Assembly (NCBI RefSeq): GCF_042743185.1
Contig: NZ_JBHYMS010000013.1
Coordinates: forward strand, 79,849 to 143,848
Direction: 5' to 3'
Origin: Inquilinus sp042743185
GTDB taxonomy: Bacteria > Pseudomonadota > Alphaproteobacteria > DSM-16000 > Inquilinaceae
DNA: 64,000 nt
Positions 8,901 through 16,607 of this stretch are shown here, in pieces. The position numbers and the translations under genes were made by a program. Position 1 is the first letter of the stretch, and each line of letters begins with the position of its first letter. Below the pieces are notes generated by a model, which saw only the letters and a program-made list of their open reading frames with translations, was not told the DNA's origin and searched no databases.

Positions 8901-10271
8901 TCAGGCCACCGGCCGGACCGGGACCGCCTGCGCCCGCTCCGGCCGCGGTTCCTCCGCCGTCGAGTAGTCGACCCTGAGGTCGCTCTCGCTGGTCTCCGGT
9001 CCCCACCAGACGGCGGCGACCGTGATCAGCGACAGCGCGATGACGTAGAGCGCGACGCCCCAGGGCGCCCCGTCGAACCAGATCACCAGCATCGCCGACA
9101 GGGCCGGGGCGGGGCCGCCGGCCAGGATCGACCCCAGCTCGCGCGCGAAGGCGAAGCCGCTGAAGCGCAGCCGCGGCCCGAACAGCTCGGCGAAATAGGC
9201 GGCCTGCGGCCCGAACATGGCGCCGCCGCCGATGCCCATGATCAGCACGAAGGCCAGCAGGATGGCGGTGGTGTCGCCGGTGTTCAGCATCATGAAGAAG
9301 GGCACGGCGAACACCGCCGAGAACAGCGCCCCGCCCATATAGACCGGCCGCCGCCCGACCTTGTCCGACAGCCAGCCGAAGAACAGGATGCCGAAGATCT
9401 CGGCGAAGTTGCCGCCGAACACCCCCAGCAGCGCCACGTCGCGCGGCAGGTGCAGGGTGTTGATGATGTAGCTGAGGCCGAAGACCGGGAACAGGTAGCC
9501 CAGGCCGTTCTCCGCCATCCGCGCCCCGACCACGACCGCGAAGTTGCGCGGGTGGCGGCGCAGCGCGGCCAGGGCCGGCGCGCGGATCGGCGGCTGGCGC
9601 TCCTGCGTCTCGGCGAAGACCGGGGTCTCGTCGATCCGCATGCGGATGAACACGCCGAAGCCCAGCAGCAGCAGGCTGATCAGGAACGGGATGCGCCAGC
9701 CCCAGGCCAGCAGGTCCTCGTGCGGCAACAGGGTGACCAGCCCGAACACGCCGGCGGCCAGCAGGTTGCCGATGGTCACGCCCATCGGCGCGAAGCTGCC
9801 GAAGAAGCCGCGCCGCCCGTCCGGCGCGTATTCCACCGCCAGCAGCACCGCGCCGCCATATTCGGCGCCGGCCCCAAGCCCCTGCAGCAGGCGCATCAGC
9901 ACCAGCAGCATCGGCGCCCACAGCCCGATCTGGTCGTAGGTCGGCAGGAGGCCGATCAGGAAGGTGCTGCCGCCGACCATCAGGATGGTGATGACCAGCA
10001 CCGGCTTGCGCCCCCAGCGGTCGCCGAGATGACCGAACAGAAGCCCGCCGAAGGGCCGCGCCAGGAAGCCGACCCCGAAGGTCGCCAGCGACACCAGCAT
10101 GCCGGTGCTGGGGTCGAATTTCGGGAAGAACAGCTCGCCGAACACCAGGGCGGCGGCGGTGCCGTAGATGAAGAAATCGTACCATTCGAGCGCCGAGCCC
10201 ACGGCCGCGGCGAACATGACCCGGGTCAGCGGCCGCTTCGCGCCCGCCCCCTGCGGGGGTGCATTTCCCAT
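8901..10271 (-). CDS. MFS transporter of the metabolite:H+ symporter (ProP/ShiA-like) family
   Basis: The 456-residue protein has twelve predicted membrane helices. Its start at 10271 gives a short cytosolic leader, then VGSALEWYDFFIYGTAAALVFGELFFP, the signature of the MHS subfamily. The family loop 2-3 motif is seen as RPFGGLLFGHLGDRWGRKP. Relatives carry proline/betaine, shikimate, citrate or alpha-ketoglutarate with protons. It sits between the dioxygenase gene (82 bp upstream) and mtnK (85 bp downstream) and is probably in one LacI-controlled unit with the dioxygenase. A longer frame to 10463 has no membrane logic and was not used. The substrate is unknown. Confidence 0.9.
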   Translation of the reverse strand: MGNAPPQGAGAKRPLTRVMFAAAVGSALEWYDFFIYGTAAALVFGELFFPKFDPSTGMLVSLATFGVGFLARPFGGLLFGHLGDRWGRKPVLVITILMVGGSTFLIGLLPTYDQIGLWAPMLLVLMRLLQGLGAGAEYGGAVLLAVEYAPDGRRGFFGSFAPMGVTIGNLLAAGVFGLVTLLPHEDLLAWGWRIPFLISLLLLGFGVFIRMRIDETPVFAETQERQPPIRAPALAALRRHPRNFAVVVGARMAENGLGYLFPVFGLSYIINTLHLPRDVALLGVFGGNFAEIFGILFFGWLSDKVGRRPVYMGGALFSAVFAVPFFMMLNTGDTTAILLAFVLIMGIGGGAMFGPQAAYFAELFGPRLRFSGFAFARELGSILAGGPAPALSAMLVIWFDGAPWGVALYVIALSLITVAAVWWGPETSESDLRVDYSTAEEPRPERAQAVPVRPVA

Positions 10272-10353
10272 GGGACGTCCCTCTCCCTTGGTCCGGCTCG
10301 GGCCGGTTATTGATGGTTCAAGCCGCCCGGCCCCGTGCGGGACCGGGCTCTGC

Positions 10354-11229
10354 TCAGGCCGCGGTCTTGCGGTCCGCGAAGTAGCGCGACTTGGCCGTGC
10401 TCTGGTTCTCGTAGATCGAGCCCTGGCGCGGCGCCGGCGGCAGCGGCATGCGCACCGGCACATCGGCCAGCCGCGGCGCGATGGTCGGCTCGCCCGCCAC
10501 GATACGGCTGTCGAATTCCGCCAGGTCCGGCACCCCCATCAGCGGCCAGGCATCGGCCGCGGCGAACTCGTACAGCAGCAGCACGCGCGGCTTGTCCGAG
10601 GTGTTCTGGGCCGAGCCGTGCACGGCTCGGACATGGTGGAAGCTCATCGACCCGGCGCGGCCGACCGCCGGCACCGCGCGGCCGAAGTCCAGGCCGCAGG
10701 CCTCCGGGTCCATGGCGCCGCAGAAATAGCCGTCGGAATGGTGGTCGTGGACCGGGCCCTGATGCGTGCCGGGCAGCACCAGCATCGCCCCGTTCTCGAC
10801 CGTGCAGTCGTCCAGCATCACGCCGACGGCCAGGATGTCGTCGTTGGTGTGCGGGTAGAAGGCCCAGTCCTGGTGCCATTCGACCGGCGACCCGAACTGA
10901 GGCGACTTCAGGTTGATCTTCGACCCGTGCAGCCGGACGCCCGGCCCCAGCAGCCGCTGCAGGATCGCCACCAGCCGGGGCGACCGGGCGATGTCCCGGA
11001 ACAGCTTGTGGTGCCTGTGCGGCGTCTTGATCCGCCGGACCCGCGGCGCCTCGGGCGTGTGCCCGGGCTCCAGGTCGTAGACATCGGTGTGCGCCGTGAC
11101 CGTGCGTGAGCCGTCGATGAACTCGGCCACCACCCGCCGGGCCTCGGCCAGCTGCGCCGCGTCCAGCACGTCCTCGACCACCAGAAGCCCGTCCCTGCGG
11201 TAGGCGGCGACCTGTTCGTCCGTGACCAT
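10354..11229 (-). CDS. Phytanoyl-CoA dioxygenase (PhyH) family Fe(II)/2-oxoglutarate oxygenase
   Basis: The 291-residue protein has the PhyH pattern. The facial triad begins at WHQDWAFYPHTNDD (HxD, about residues 118-120). It is followed by AMLVLPGTHQGPVHDH and a distal HHVRAVHGSAQNTSDKPR that supplies the second His and the 2-oxoglutarate-binding Arg. Bacterial members hydroxylate small molecules such as ectoine, phosphonates or amino-acid derivatives, so a role on phytanoyl-CoA is not implied. It is the first gene of the minus-strand cluster and starts about 20 bp from two identical palindromes facing a LacI-family gene. It is therefore a likely catabolic gene induced by its substrate. Confidence 0.88.
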   Translation of the reverse strand: MVTDEQVAAYRRDGLLVVEDVLDAAQLAEARRVVAEFIDGSRTVTAHTDVYDLEPGHTPEAPRVRRIKTPHRHHKLFRDIARSPRLVAILQRLLGPGVRLHGSKINLKSPQFGSPVEWHQDWAFYPHTNDDILAVGVMLDDCTVENGAMLVLPGTHQGPVHDHHSDGYFCGAMDPEACGLDFGRAVPAVGRAGSMSFHHVRAVHGSAQNTSDKPRVLLLYEFAAADAWPLMGVPDLAEFDSRIVAGEPTIAPRLADVPVRMPLPPAPRQGSIYENQSTAKSRYFADRKTAA

Positions 11230-11248
11230 GGCGTTTCTCCCCTGGATT

Positions 11249-11284
11249 CGGTAGCGCTACCGTGACGGAACGGTAGCGCTACCG
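11249..11284. promoter_or_regulatory. Tandem LacI-type operators (two identical 14-bp palindromes)
   Basis: The perfect palindrome CGGTAGCGCTACCG occurs at 11249-11262 and again at 11271-11284, with centres 22 bp apart (two helical turns, same DNA face). The central CG step in a GGTAGC-GCTACC frame is what LacI/GalR proteins recognise. The pair lies between the dioxygenase start (11229) and the regulator start (11351), so it can control both directions. Confidence 0.85.
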
Positions 11285-11350
11285 CCAAAGCTCGTCAACG
11301 CCTGCGGCCCGGCTTGCAAATCGCAGCGGCTTCGCTTCAAGGTCAGCGCC

Positions 11351-12364
11351 ATGCGAGACGACACAGCAGCGAAACCGGGCCGGAAGCCGCGCATCGAGGA
11401 TGTGGCGGCGCTGGCGGGCACCTCTCCGATGACGGTGTCGCGCGCCCTGCGCGGCGAGGGGAAGGTGACGCCGGAGACGCTGGCGCGGATCAATGCCGCG
11501 GTCGAATCGCTGGGCTACGTCCCCAACCTGTCGGCCAGCAGCCTGGCCTCGCGCCGCAGCGGCATCCTGGCGGTGCTGGTGCCGACCATCGGCAACTCGG
11601 TCTTCTCCGAGACCGTGCGCGGCGTCGCCGACGTGGCCGAAGGCGCCGGGCTGCACCTGGTGATCGGCGACTACGCCTATTCCGACGACAAGCGCCGCCA
11701 GCTGGTGCGCGCCCTGGTCGGCCGCCGGCCGGATGCGCTGGTTCTGGTCGGCGCCGTGCCGGACGAGGTGGTGCGCACGCTGCTGCGCCAGCACGGCATC
11801 CCGGTGGTCGAGACCTGGGAGCTGTCGGACGACCCGGTCGACATGGCCGTCGGCTTCTCGAATTTCGCGGCCGGCGTGGAGGTGGCGCGGCACCTGGTCG
11901 GGGGCAGCCGGCGGCGCTGCGGCTTCGTCGGCGCGGCCGAAAGCCGGGCCGCGGCGCGGCTGTCGGGGTTCTCGCAGGCCCTGGCCGAGGCCGGCGCCGC
12001 CGCGCCCGAGACCGAGACCCCGGCGGACCTGTCGATCGAGGCCGGCCGGGTCTCGCTCGACCGGCTGCTGGCCCGCGCCCCGGATCTCGACGGCGTGTTC
12101 TTCGCCACCGACGTGATGGCGGTCGGCGGCCTGCTGGAATGCCAGCGGCGCGGCATCGACGTCCCCGGCCGCATCGCCATCGTCGGCCTCGGCGACCTCG
12201 AGATCGGCCGGCAGCTGCGGCCCGCCCTGACCACGATCCGGATTCCCGCCTACGAGATGGGCCGCCGCGCCGGCGAGCTGATCCTGGCCCGGCTGGGCAA
12301 GGGAACGGCCGAGGGCCGGATCATCGACCTCGGCTTCTCCCTGGTCCGGCGCCAGTCGAGCTGA
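11351..12364 (+). CDS. LacI/GalR-family transcriptional regulator
   Basis: The 337-residue repressor has the N-terminal helix-turn-helix and hinge in order: IEDVAALAGTSPMTVSRALRG (about residues 15-35), then TLARINAAVESLGYVPN. A periplasmic-binding-like effector domain follows (LAVLVPTIGNSVFSETVRG to the C-terminus). It is divergent from the PhyH-MFS-mtn cluster and faces two palindromes that suit this family, so it most likely represses that cluster and itself. The effector cannot be read from sequence, but a sugar-like or nucleoside-derived molecule would fit the fold and the methylthioribose context. Confidence 0.93.
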   Translation: MRDDTAAKPGRKPRIEDVAALAGTSPMTVSRALRGEGKVTPETLARINAAVESLGYVPNLSASSLASRRSGILAVLVPTIGNSVFSETVRGVADVAEGAGLHLVIGDYAYSDDKRRQLVRALVGRRPDALVLVGAVPDEVVRTLLRQHGIPVVETWELSDDPVDMAVGFSNFAAGVEVARHLVGGSRRRCGFVGAAESRAAARLSGFSQALAEAGAAAPETETPADLSIEAGRVSLDRLLARAPDLDGVFFATDVMAVGGLLECQRRGIDVPGRIAIVGLGDLEIGRQLRPALTTIRIPAYEMGRRAGELILARLGKGTAEGRIIDLGFSLVRRQSS

Positions 12365-12372
12365 GAGGCCTC

Positions 12373-12517
12373 AGAGACCGTTTGGAAATGCGCTGGCGTG
12401 AGTCGGCTGGTGGTGGTTTCGAGACCCGGCGCGCAGCGGACGTTTGAGTCCATGAGCACCGGAAGCGCAGAAACCGCCGTCAGACGGCCACGCCAGGTGC
12501 ACTTCCAAACGGTCTCT
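12373..12517. repeat. Dispersed hairpin repeat, copy 1 (145 bp)
   Basis: The element starts AGAGACCGTTTGGAA and ends with its exact reverse complement. Inside, CGCTGGCGTG pairs with CACGCCAG and GGTGGTTTC with GAAACCGCC, so the whole element can fold into one long interrupted hairpin. It fills the gap between the convergent regulator and oxidoreductase genes and touches the oxidoreductase stop codon. A second copy lies at 39774-39912 with the same core but different, still complementary ends. It may act as a bidirectional terminator or be a non-autonomous mobile element (MITE/BIME-like). Confidence 0.85.
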
Positions 12518-13536
12518 CACCACTCCAGCCGGACGTCGCGGCCTTTGGCGGAGCTCTCGATCGCGGCCTCGATCACCCGGACCACGTCGCGGCCGTCGCG
12601 CGGGTCGACCGGCGGCGGCGCGCCGTCGCGCACCGCGGCGACGAAGCCGGCATAAAAGGCGCCGTAGCGGCCGGGCGCGATCGCCAGGCGCTGCGGCTCC
12701 GGCCGGCCGGTCTCCTGCCCCACGGTCAGCCACCCGGTCTCCGGCTCCGCCTGCACCGTGCCCGCGCGCAGATGGTCCTCCTGCGGGTCGATCTCCATCT
12801 TGCGGAAGGTGGCGCGGTCGCCCTGCACCACCAGCCGTGCCCCGGGTTCCGCCACCAGGATGCGGCAGCGCAGCAGCGCCCGCACCGGGCCGAAGCCGAG
12901 GGTGAAGACCGCGTCGTCCACCGCCTCGGCGCCCGGGCGGATGGCGCGCAGCTCCGCCCGCACGAAATCCGGGCGGCCGAACAGCACCAGCGCCTGGTCG
13001 ATCAGATGCGACCCCAGGTCGTAATGCAGCCCCGATCCCGGCACCGCCTGCTCGCGCCAGCGCGTCCGCACGGTCGGCCGGAACCGGTCGTAGTTGGATT
13101 CGAAGGACAGCATCCGGCCCAGCCGCCCCTCGGCGATCAGCTCTCGCAGCGCCAGGAAATCGCCGTCCCAGCGCCGGTTGTGGAACACGGTCAGCACCCG
13201 CCGCCGCTCCGCCGCCAGGGCGATCAGGTCGTCGGCCTCGGCCGCCGTCACCGTGACCGGCTTGTCGACCACGACATGCTTGCCGGCCTCCAGCGCCCGA
13301 CGGGCCACTTCGTGATGGCTGCCGCTCGGCGCCGCCACCACCACCGCCTCGACCGACGGGTCGGCCAAGAGGGCGTCGACGGTGACGATCGGCAGGCCGG
13401 GCGGCGCGTCGGTCACCGCCTCGGGGTTGCGCACCGCCGCGGCGGCCAGCGCGGCGCCGGGGCAGGCGGCGATCAGGGGGCCATGGAAGACGCGGGCGGC
13501 AGGGCCGTAGCCGATCAGTCCGATGCGAAGCGTCAT
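12517..13536 (-). CDS. Gfo/Idh/MocA-family NAD(P)-dependent oxidoreductase
   Basis: The 339-residue protein has an N-terminal Rossmann domain (MTLRIGLIGYGPAARVFHGP, GxGxxA nucleotide loop). It then has the family Lys motif VDKPVTVTAAEADDLIALA (about residues 92-110) and the alpha/beta C-terminal domain with GSGLHYDLGSHLIDQAL. The DLGSHLID His is the usual catalytic residue. Members oxidise sugars, inositols and related polyols. The start at 13536 was chosen because the Rossmann strand begins immediately, whereas an upstream extension to 13605 is Arg-rich and unlike the family. It is convergent with the LacI gene, and its substrate is unknown. Confidence 0.9.
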   Translation of the reverse strand: MTLRIGLIGYGPAARVFHGPLIAACPGAALAAAAVRNPEAVTDAPPGLPIVTVDALLADPSVEAVVVAAPSGSHHEVARRALEAGKHVVVDKPVTVTAAEADDLIALAAERRRVLTVFHNRRWDGDFLALRELIAEGRLGRMLSFESNYDRFRPTVRTRWREQAVPGSGLHYDLGSHLIDQALVLFGRPDFVRAELRAIRPGAEAVDDAVFTLGFGPVRALLRCRILVAEPGARLVVQGDRATFRKMEIDPQEDHLRAGTVQAEPETGWLTVGQETGRPEPQRLAIAPGRYGAFYAGFVAAVRDGAPPPVDPRDGRDVVRVIEAAIESSAKGRDVRLEW

Positions 13537-14124
13537 GCGATGTGGGCCTCGGTGCGGGCGTCGAACACCACGGCGGTCCGGCGGCGTACCGACTCCATAC
13601 GCCAAGCGGCCGGGGCTGCGGAAGCCGGAATCCCTTGATGATTGTTTGCGGGCCGAAGCTCAATCGACCGCGAGTGCGTCCGCAGGGACGAGAGGCGATT
13701 GTGCCGCCGTGCTGCGATGTCTGCTCTGAACCATCACCGCGACCGATGCCGCGTCTCTCGCGGGCCAAGTACGGCAGCCTCCCTTCGCATCTGGGGCAGT
13801 ATCGGGATATCAGATGATGTAATGGCCTGGATCGGCAAAATATCTTTCCCTTTATCAAATGTTAGGGACGGCGAAGCGGAACGGCGATATGCAACGTATC
13901 TGCGGATGTGACGCCGATGGATACGGGCGTTCAGGCCGGATTTTCGGCATGAGTTTGTCGGAACCTGAAAAGTAGTCGGGCGTTTCACCATCAGTTCACA
14001 CCGAAACGGCAATCAATTCGTCCGATCATTGCGCATCGTCCGGAGGATGGCTCGGGCCTCGATTCCGGAGACGGAGAGACTTTGCCTCGCCGCCGGTGAC
14101 GGCTGGGCAGGAAAGGGTGGGAGA
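13537..14124. other. 588-bp divergent intergenic region
   Basis: The first 100 bases are GC-rich and should hold the promoter of the Gfo/Idh gene, though no clear hexamers were found. From about 13800 the sequence becomes AT-richer and contains an EcfG-type promoter at 13960-13984 reading towards the sigma factor. Frames in this stretch have no start signals or recognisable protein and were not called. Confidence 0.5.
13960..13984 (+). promoter_or_regulatory. EcfG-type (general stress response) promoter upstream of the ECF sigma gene
   Basis: GGAAC (13960-13964), 16 bases, then CGTT (13981-13984), which is the consensus for the alphaproteobacterial general stress sigma factor EcfG. The transcript would have a leader of about 130 bases before the ATG at 14125. 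This suggests the downstream sigma factor is autoregulated or is under a master EcfG elsewhere. Confidence 0.7.
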
Positions 14125-14625
14125 ATGACGAACAGGATCGACCCGTCCGCCAACTTCACGTCCCTGGTGTCGCCGCGGATGCCGGACCTCCGGCGCTATG
14201 CGGCATCGTTGACCCGCGATCCGGTGGATGCGGAGGATCTGCTGCAGGAGACGCTGATGCGGGCCTACTGCAAGTTCCATCTCTGGCGGCCCGGCACCAA
14301 CCTGATGGCCTGGCTGGTGGTGATGATGCGCCGGATCTTCCTGTCGAAATTCGTCGGGCCGGCCAAGCGGGCCGCCAGCCAGTTCCAGATCGAGGATTGC
14401 GAGATCGCGGTCCCGGTCAACCAGGAGCAGAGGGTGGAGATCGCCCGGATCCGGGACTCCTGGCCGCGCCTCAGTCACGACCACCGCGAGGTGCTCGAGG
14501 TCGTCGCGGTGGGCGGCGCCTCCTACGACGAGGCGGCGGACGCGCTCGGCGTGCCCGTCGGCACCATCCGGTCCCGCCTGGGCCGGGCGCGGCAGAGCCT
14601 GCGGCAGCTGAGCGGCGTCCACTGA
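14125..14625 (+). CDS. ECF-type RNA polymerase sigma factor, EcfG-like
   Basis: The 166-residue protein has sigma region 2 (PDLRRYAASLTRDPVDAEDLLQ, then RPGTNLMAWLVVMMRRIFLS) and sigma region 4 (HDHREVLEVVAVGGASYDEAADALGVPVGTIRSRLGRAR). The wording of both regions, for example GTNLMAWL and GxxSYDEAA, resembles the ECF15/EcfG stress sigma group. GGGTGGGAGA precedes the ATG at 14125, which was preferred over the longer frame from 14029. The usual partners NepR and PhyR are not adjacent, so this may be a secondary EcfG paralogue. An EcfG-type promoter lies about 140 bp upstream. Confidence 0.88.
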   Translation: MTNRIDPSANFTSLVSPRMPDLRRYAASLTRDPVDAEDLLQETLMRAYCKFHLWRPGTNLMAWLVVMMRRIFLSKFVGPAKRAASQFQIEDCEIAVPVNQEQRVEIARIRDSWPRLSHDHREVLEVVAVGGASYDEAADALGVPVGTIRSRLGRARQSLRQLSGVH

Positions 14626-14673
14626 CCGGCGCGAAGACCAGACAAAGGGGGCCCTCGCGGCGCCCTTCCCGCG

Positions 14674-15240
14674 TCAGCCCTCCAGCAGCTCCGTCGGCAG
14701 GTCACCGAGGCGCGCCAGAAGCACCGGCTCGTCCGCCGCGTCCATGTCGGCCGCGAGATCCTGCCGGGCCAGGACGGCACCGTCGGCGCGGCCACGCGCC
14801 AGCAGCCGCGCTGCGTGCTCCTCGGCCAGGCGCCGGCTGGCGAAGCCCTGCTCCGTCAGGCGCTGCCACCCGCCGCGCCGCCGCTCACGCCCCCGCGCGA
14901 AGCCAATCACCAGATAAAGGGCCGCCTTGACCGGCGACGGCGCCGCGTCGTCGGACAGCGGCCTTTCGACGGTGGGGGGCGCCAGAGCGCCGGGCATCGA
15001 GCCGGAATCCGGCCCGTCCGCGACGGGTAAGGGGGGCGAGGCCCGGGCCGGGGCGGCAGGGGCGACGACCGCCGGAGCCGTCGCTGTAGCGGGGGCGAGG
15101 CCGGGTGCGTCCGGCAGCAGCGGCTGCGCCGGCGGTGCCGCCGCCCTGGCCGATCGTCCGGCAGCGCGGGGCCGCGCCGGTGCGGCCGGTCTGGCCTCGA
15201 TCGGCCCGAGCGCGAAAGCCAGTTGCTGGATATGCCCCAT
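14674..15240 (-). CDS. Hypothetical protein with Ala/Pro-rich middle
   Basis: The 188-residue protein is not recognised. The start at 15240 gives MGHIQQLAFALGPIEARP. Residues about 20-100 are an Ala/Pro-rich, probably disordered linker. The C-terminal 90 residues look folded, with ALYLVIGFARGRERRRGGWQRLTEQGFASRRLAEEHAARLLARGRADGAVLARQDLAADMD. The pattern of an aromatic strand followed by a helix rich in Ala/Arg resembles short stress or cell-envelope proteins, but no family can be named. It converges with the ECF sigma gene, 48 bp away. An upstream extension to 15351 is possible but has no start signal. Confidence 0.55.
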   Translation of the reverse strand: MGHIQQLAFALGPIEARPAAPARPRAAGRSARAAAPPAQPLLPDAPGLAPATATAPAVVAPAAPARASPPLPVADGPDSGSMPGALAPPTVERPLSDDAAPSPVKAALYLVIGFARGRERRRGGWQRLTEQGFASRRLAEEHAARLLARGRADGAVLARQDLAADMDAADEPVLLARLGDLPTELLEG

Positions 15241-15409
15241 GACGGTCCAGGTCGTGGTGAACGACTTGGAACGAATATAGAACAAAGCGTCGTCCTGTCG
15301 AGTCCGAACTCCGTGCCGGGCACGATCGGGCCGGCCGGCGCTCAGGCGCACGCCATCCCGGGCGGTCGATCCCGGTCCGGCCGCGTCCCGCGGCGGCCGG
15401 AGCGCAGGC

Positions 15410-15964
15410 TCAGCGCTTGGTCTTCTGCTCGCTCGGGCGCGCGGCGCGCTGGCGGCCGGGCCGGCTGGCGCGGGTCACGCGTGCGGGGCGGCCGGAGCCG
15501 AGGCCCTGGCGCTTGGCGTCCGCCGACTTCGCCTTGGTGTAGTTGGGCGCGGTCAGGGGATAATCCGCCGGCAGGCCCCAGCGCTCCTTGTACTGCTCCG
15601 GGCTCAGCCCGTAGGTCGCGCGCAGCCAACGCTTCATGGTCTTGAAGCGGCGGCCGTCCTCCAGGCAGACGATGTAGTCCGGGGTGACCGACTCCTCGAT
15701 CGGCACGGCCGGAACCGGAGGCGCCGCATGCGTCTCGATCATGGCCTGGCCGGCCTCGGCCACACCGTCGCCGCCTGCCTCGGCATGCTCGGCTTCGCCC
15801 TCGATCTCGCCCTCGGCCGCCGGGCCCTGGGTGGAGCTGAGGGTGGTGTAGACGTTCCGAATCAGGTCGAGAAGGCTTTCGCTGTCGAGCGTGTTGCGGG
15901 ACACGTGGGCGACGACGATTTCTTTGGTGAACCTCAGGATCTCGGTTTCGCTTGGGCGGGCCAT
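15410..15964 (-). CDS. mucR: MucR/Ros-family transcriptional regulator with altered zinc-finger ligands
   Basis: The 184-residue protein has the MucR N-terminal oligomerisation segment (ILRFTKEIVVAHVSRNTLDSE). A linker follows, then the DNA-binding domain beginning TPDYIVCLEDGRRFKTMKRWL with GLSPEQYKERWGLPADYPLTAPNY. MucR proteins silence exopolysaccharide, motility and virulence genes by binding AT-rich DNA. The usual ligand set is Cys, Cys or Asp, His, His. Here Cys and Asp remain, but both His positions are Trp and Thr (KRWLRATYG for KRHLxxxHx). It may therefore fold without zinc, as described for some Mesorhizobium homologues. The C-terminal tail is strongly basic. Surface polysaccharide genes begin about 3 kb away and are plausible targets. 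Confidence 0.92.
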   Translation of the reverse strand: MARPSETEILRFTKEIVVAHVSRNTLDSESLLDLIRNVYTTLSSTQGPAAEGEIEGEAEHAEAGGDGVAEAGQAMIETHAAPPVPAVPIEESVTPDYIVCLEDGRRFKTMKRWLRATYGLSPEQYKERWGLPADYPLTAPNYTKAKSADAKRQGLGSGRPARVTRASRPGRQRAARPSEQKTKR

Positions 15965-16607
15965 GACGCTCTTTCTTAGTTAGCGATCCGTCCGGTCGAC
16001 GTGGCGCGTTTAAAATGCGGCCGCCGAAGGATTCGAATCGCCTCCCTCCACTGGATGGCAAAGAATCTAGTTTCAATTTTAGGATGTTTCGTGCGATTTC
16101 CGCAAGATGATAACGCAATGCCGTCGCGATATAGTGGCTGCGGCATAAATGCCGGTTTTCGGGGGCAGGGCGGCCGTGAGATCGCCTCGATTCCCTCTCG
16201 ATCGTCCGGCGACACTGCAATCCATGGGTTGTAGAGCCGGTCCCGGCCCGTCCGGGCAGCGCGCGCCGCGGCCTATTCGGCGGATCGCGGGCAGATCTCG
16301 CGAATGTTTGCATCGAAATCTCCGCTTATTTTCTCGATATCCGCGGTGACGAATCTTCGGAAGGCCTCGGCCATCATGAATCCGGGAGGACTTCGAGGCC
16401 GCGGAACACCCGGCCGCCTCTTCGCGTCGGCCTGGCGGCAAGGCTCGGAGAGGCCGATTTCACTTAAAATGGACTTTCGCAATAGTTTTTAAGGATTAAC
16501 CTGTGGTTCGCTTGCTGGTACGCTGATTTCGCGATTCGGATCGTAGAATATCCGGGTATGCGCAGCCGCGTCGCAATCAAGACAGGATGTTCAGGGAGGG
16601 GGAAACC
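15965..16607. other. 643-bp divergent region between the two MucR-like genes
   Basis: It includes an AT-rich run at about 16060-16095 and another at about 16460-16500. Both are unusual for this GC-rich window and of the kind MucR-type proteins bind. Autoregulation is therefore plausible. No convincing coding region was found here: a 69-codon minus-strand frame at 16273-16482 would need a TTG start without a ribosome site. Confidence 0.45.

Noticed and set aside
4814..8977. A 1387-codon plus-strand frame opposite dppA, mtnA and mtnK
   Set aside because: Shadow of clearly identified genes on the other strand.
15268..15291. GGAAC...CGTC on the plus strand, like an EcfG promoter
   Set aside because: Spacing is 15 and the -10 is CGTC. 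No plus-strand gene follows, as the nearby gene runs the other way.
16273..16482. 69-codon minus-strand frame between the two MucR-like genes
   Set aside because: Needs a TTG start without a ribosome site. The C-terminal half looks protein-like, but there is not enough to call it.
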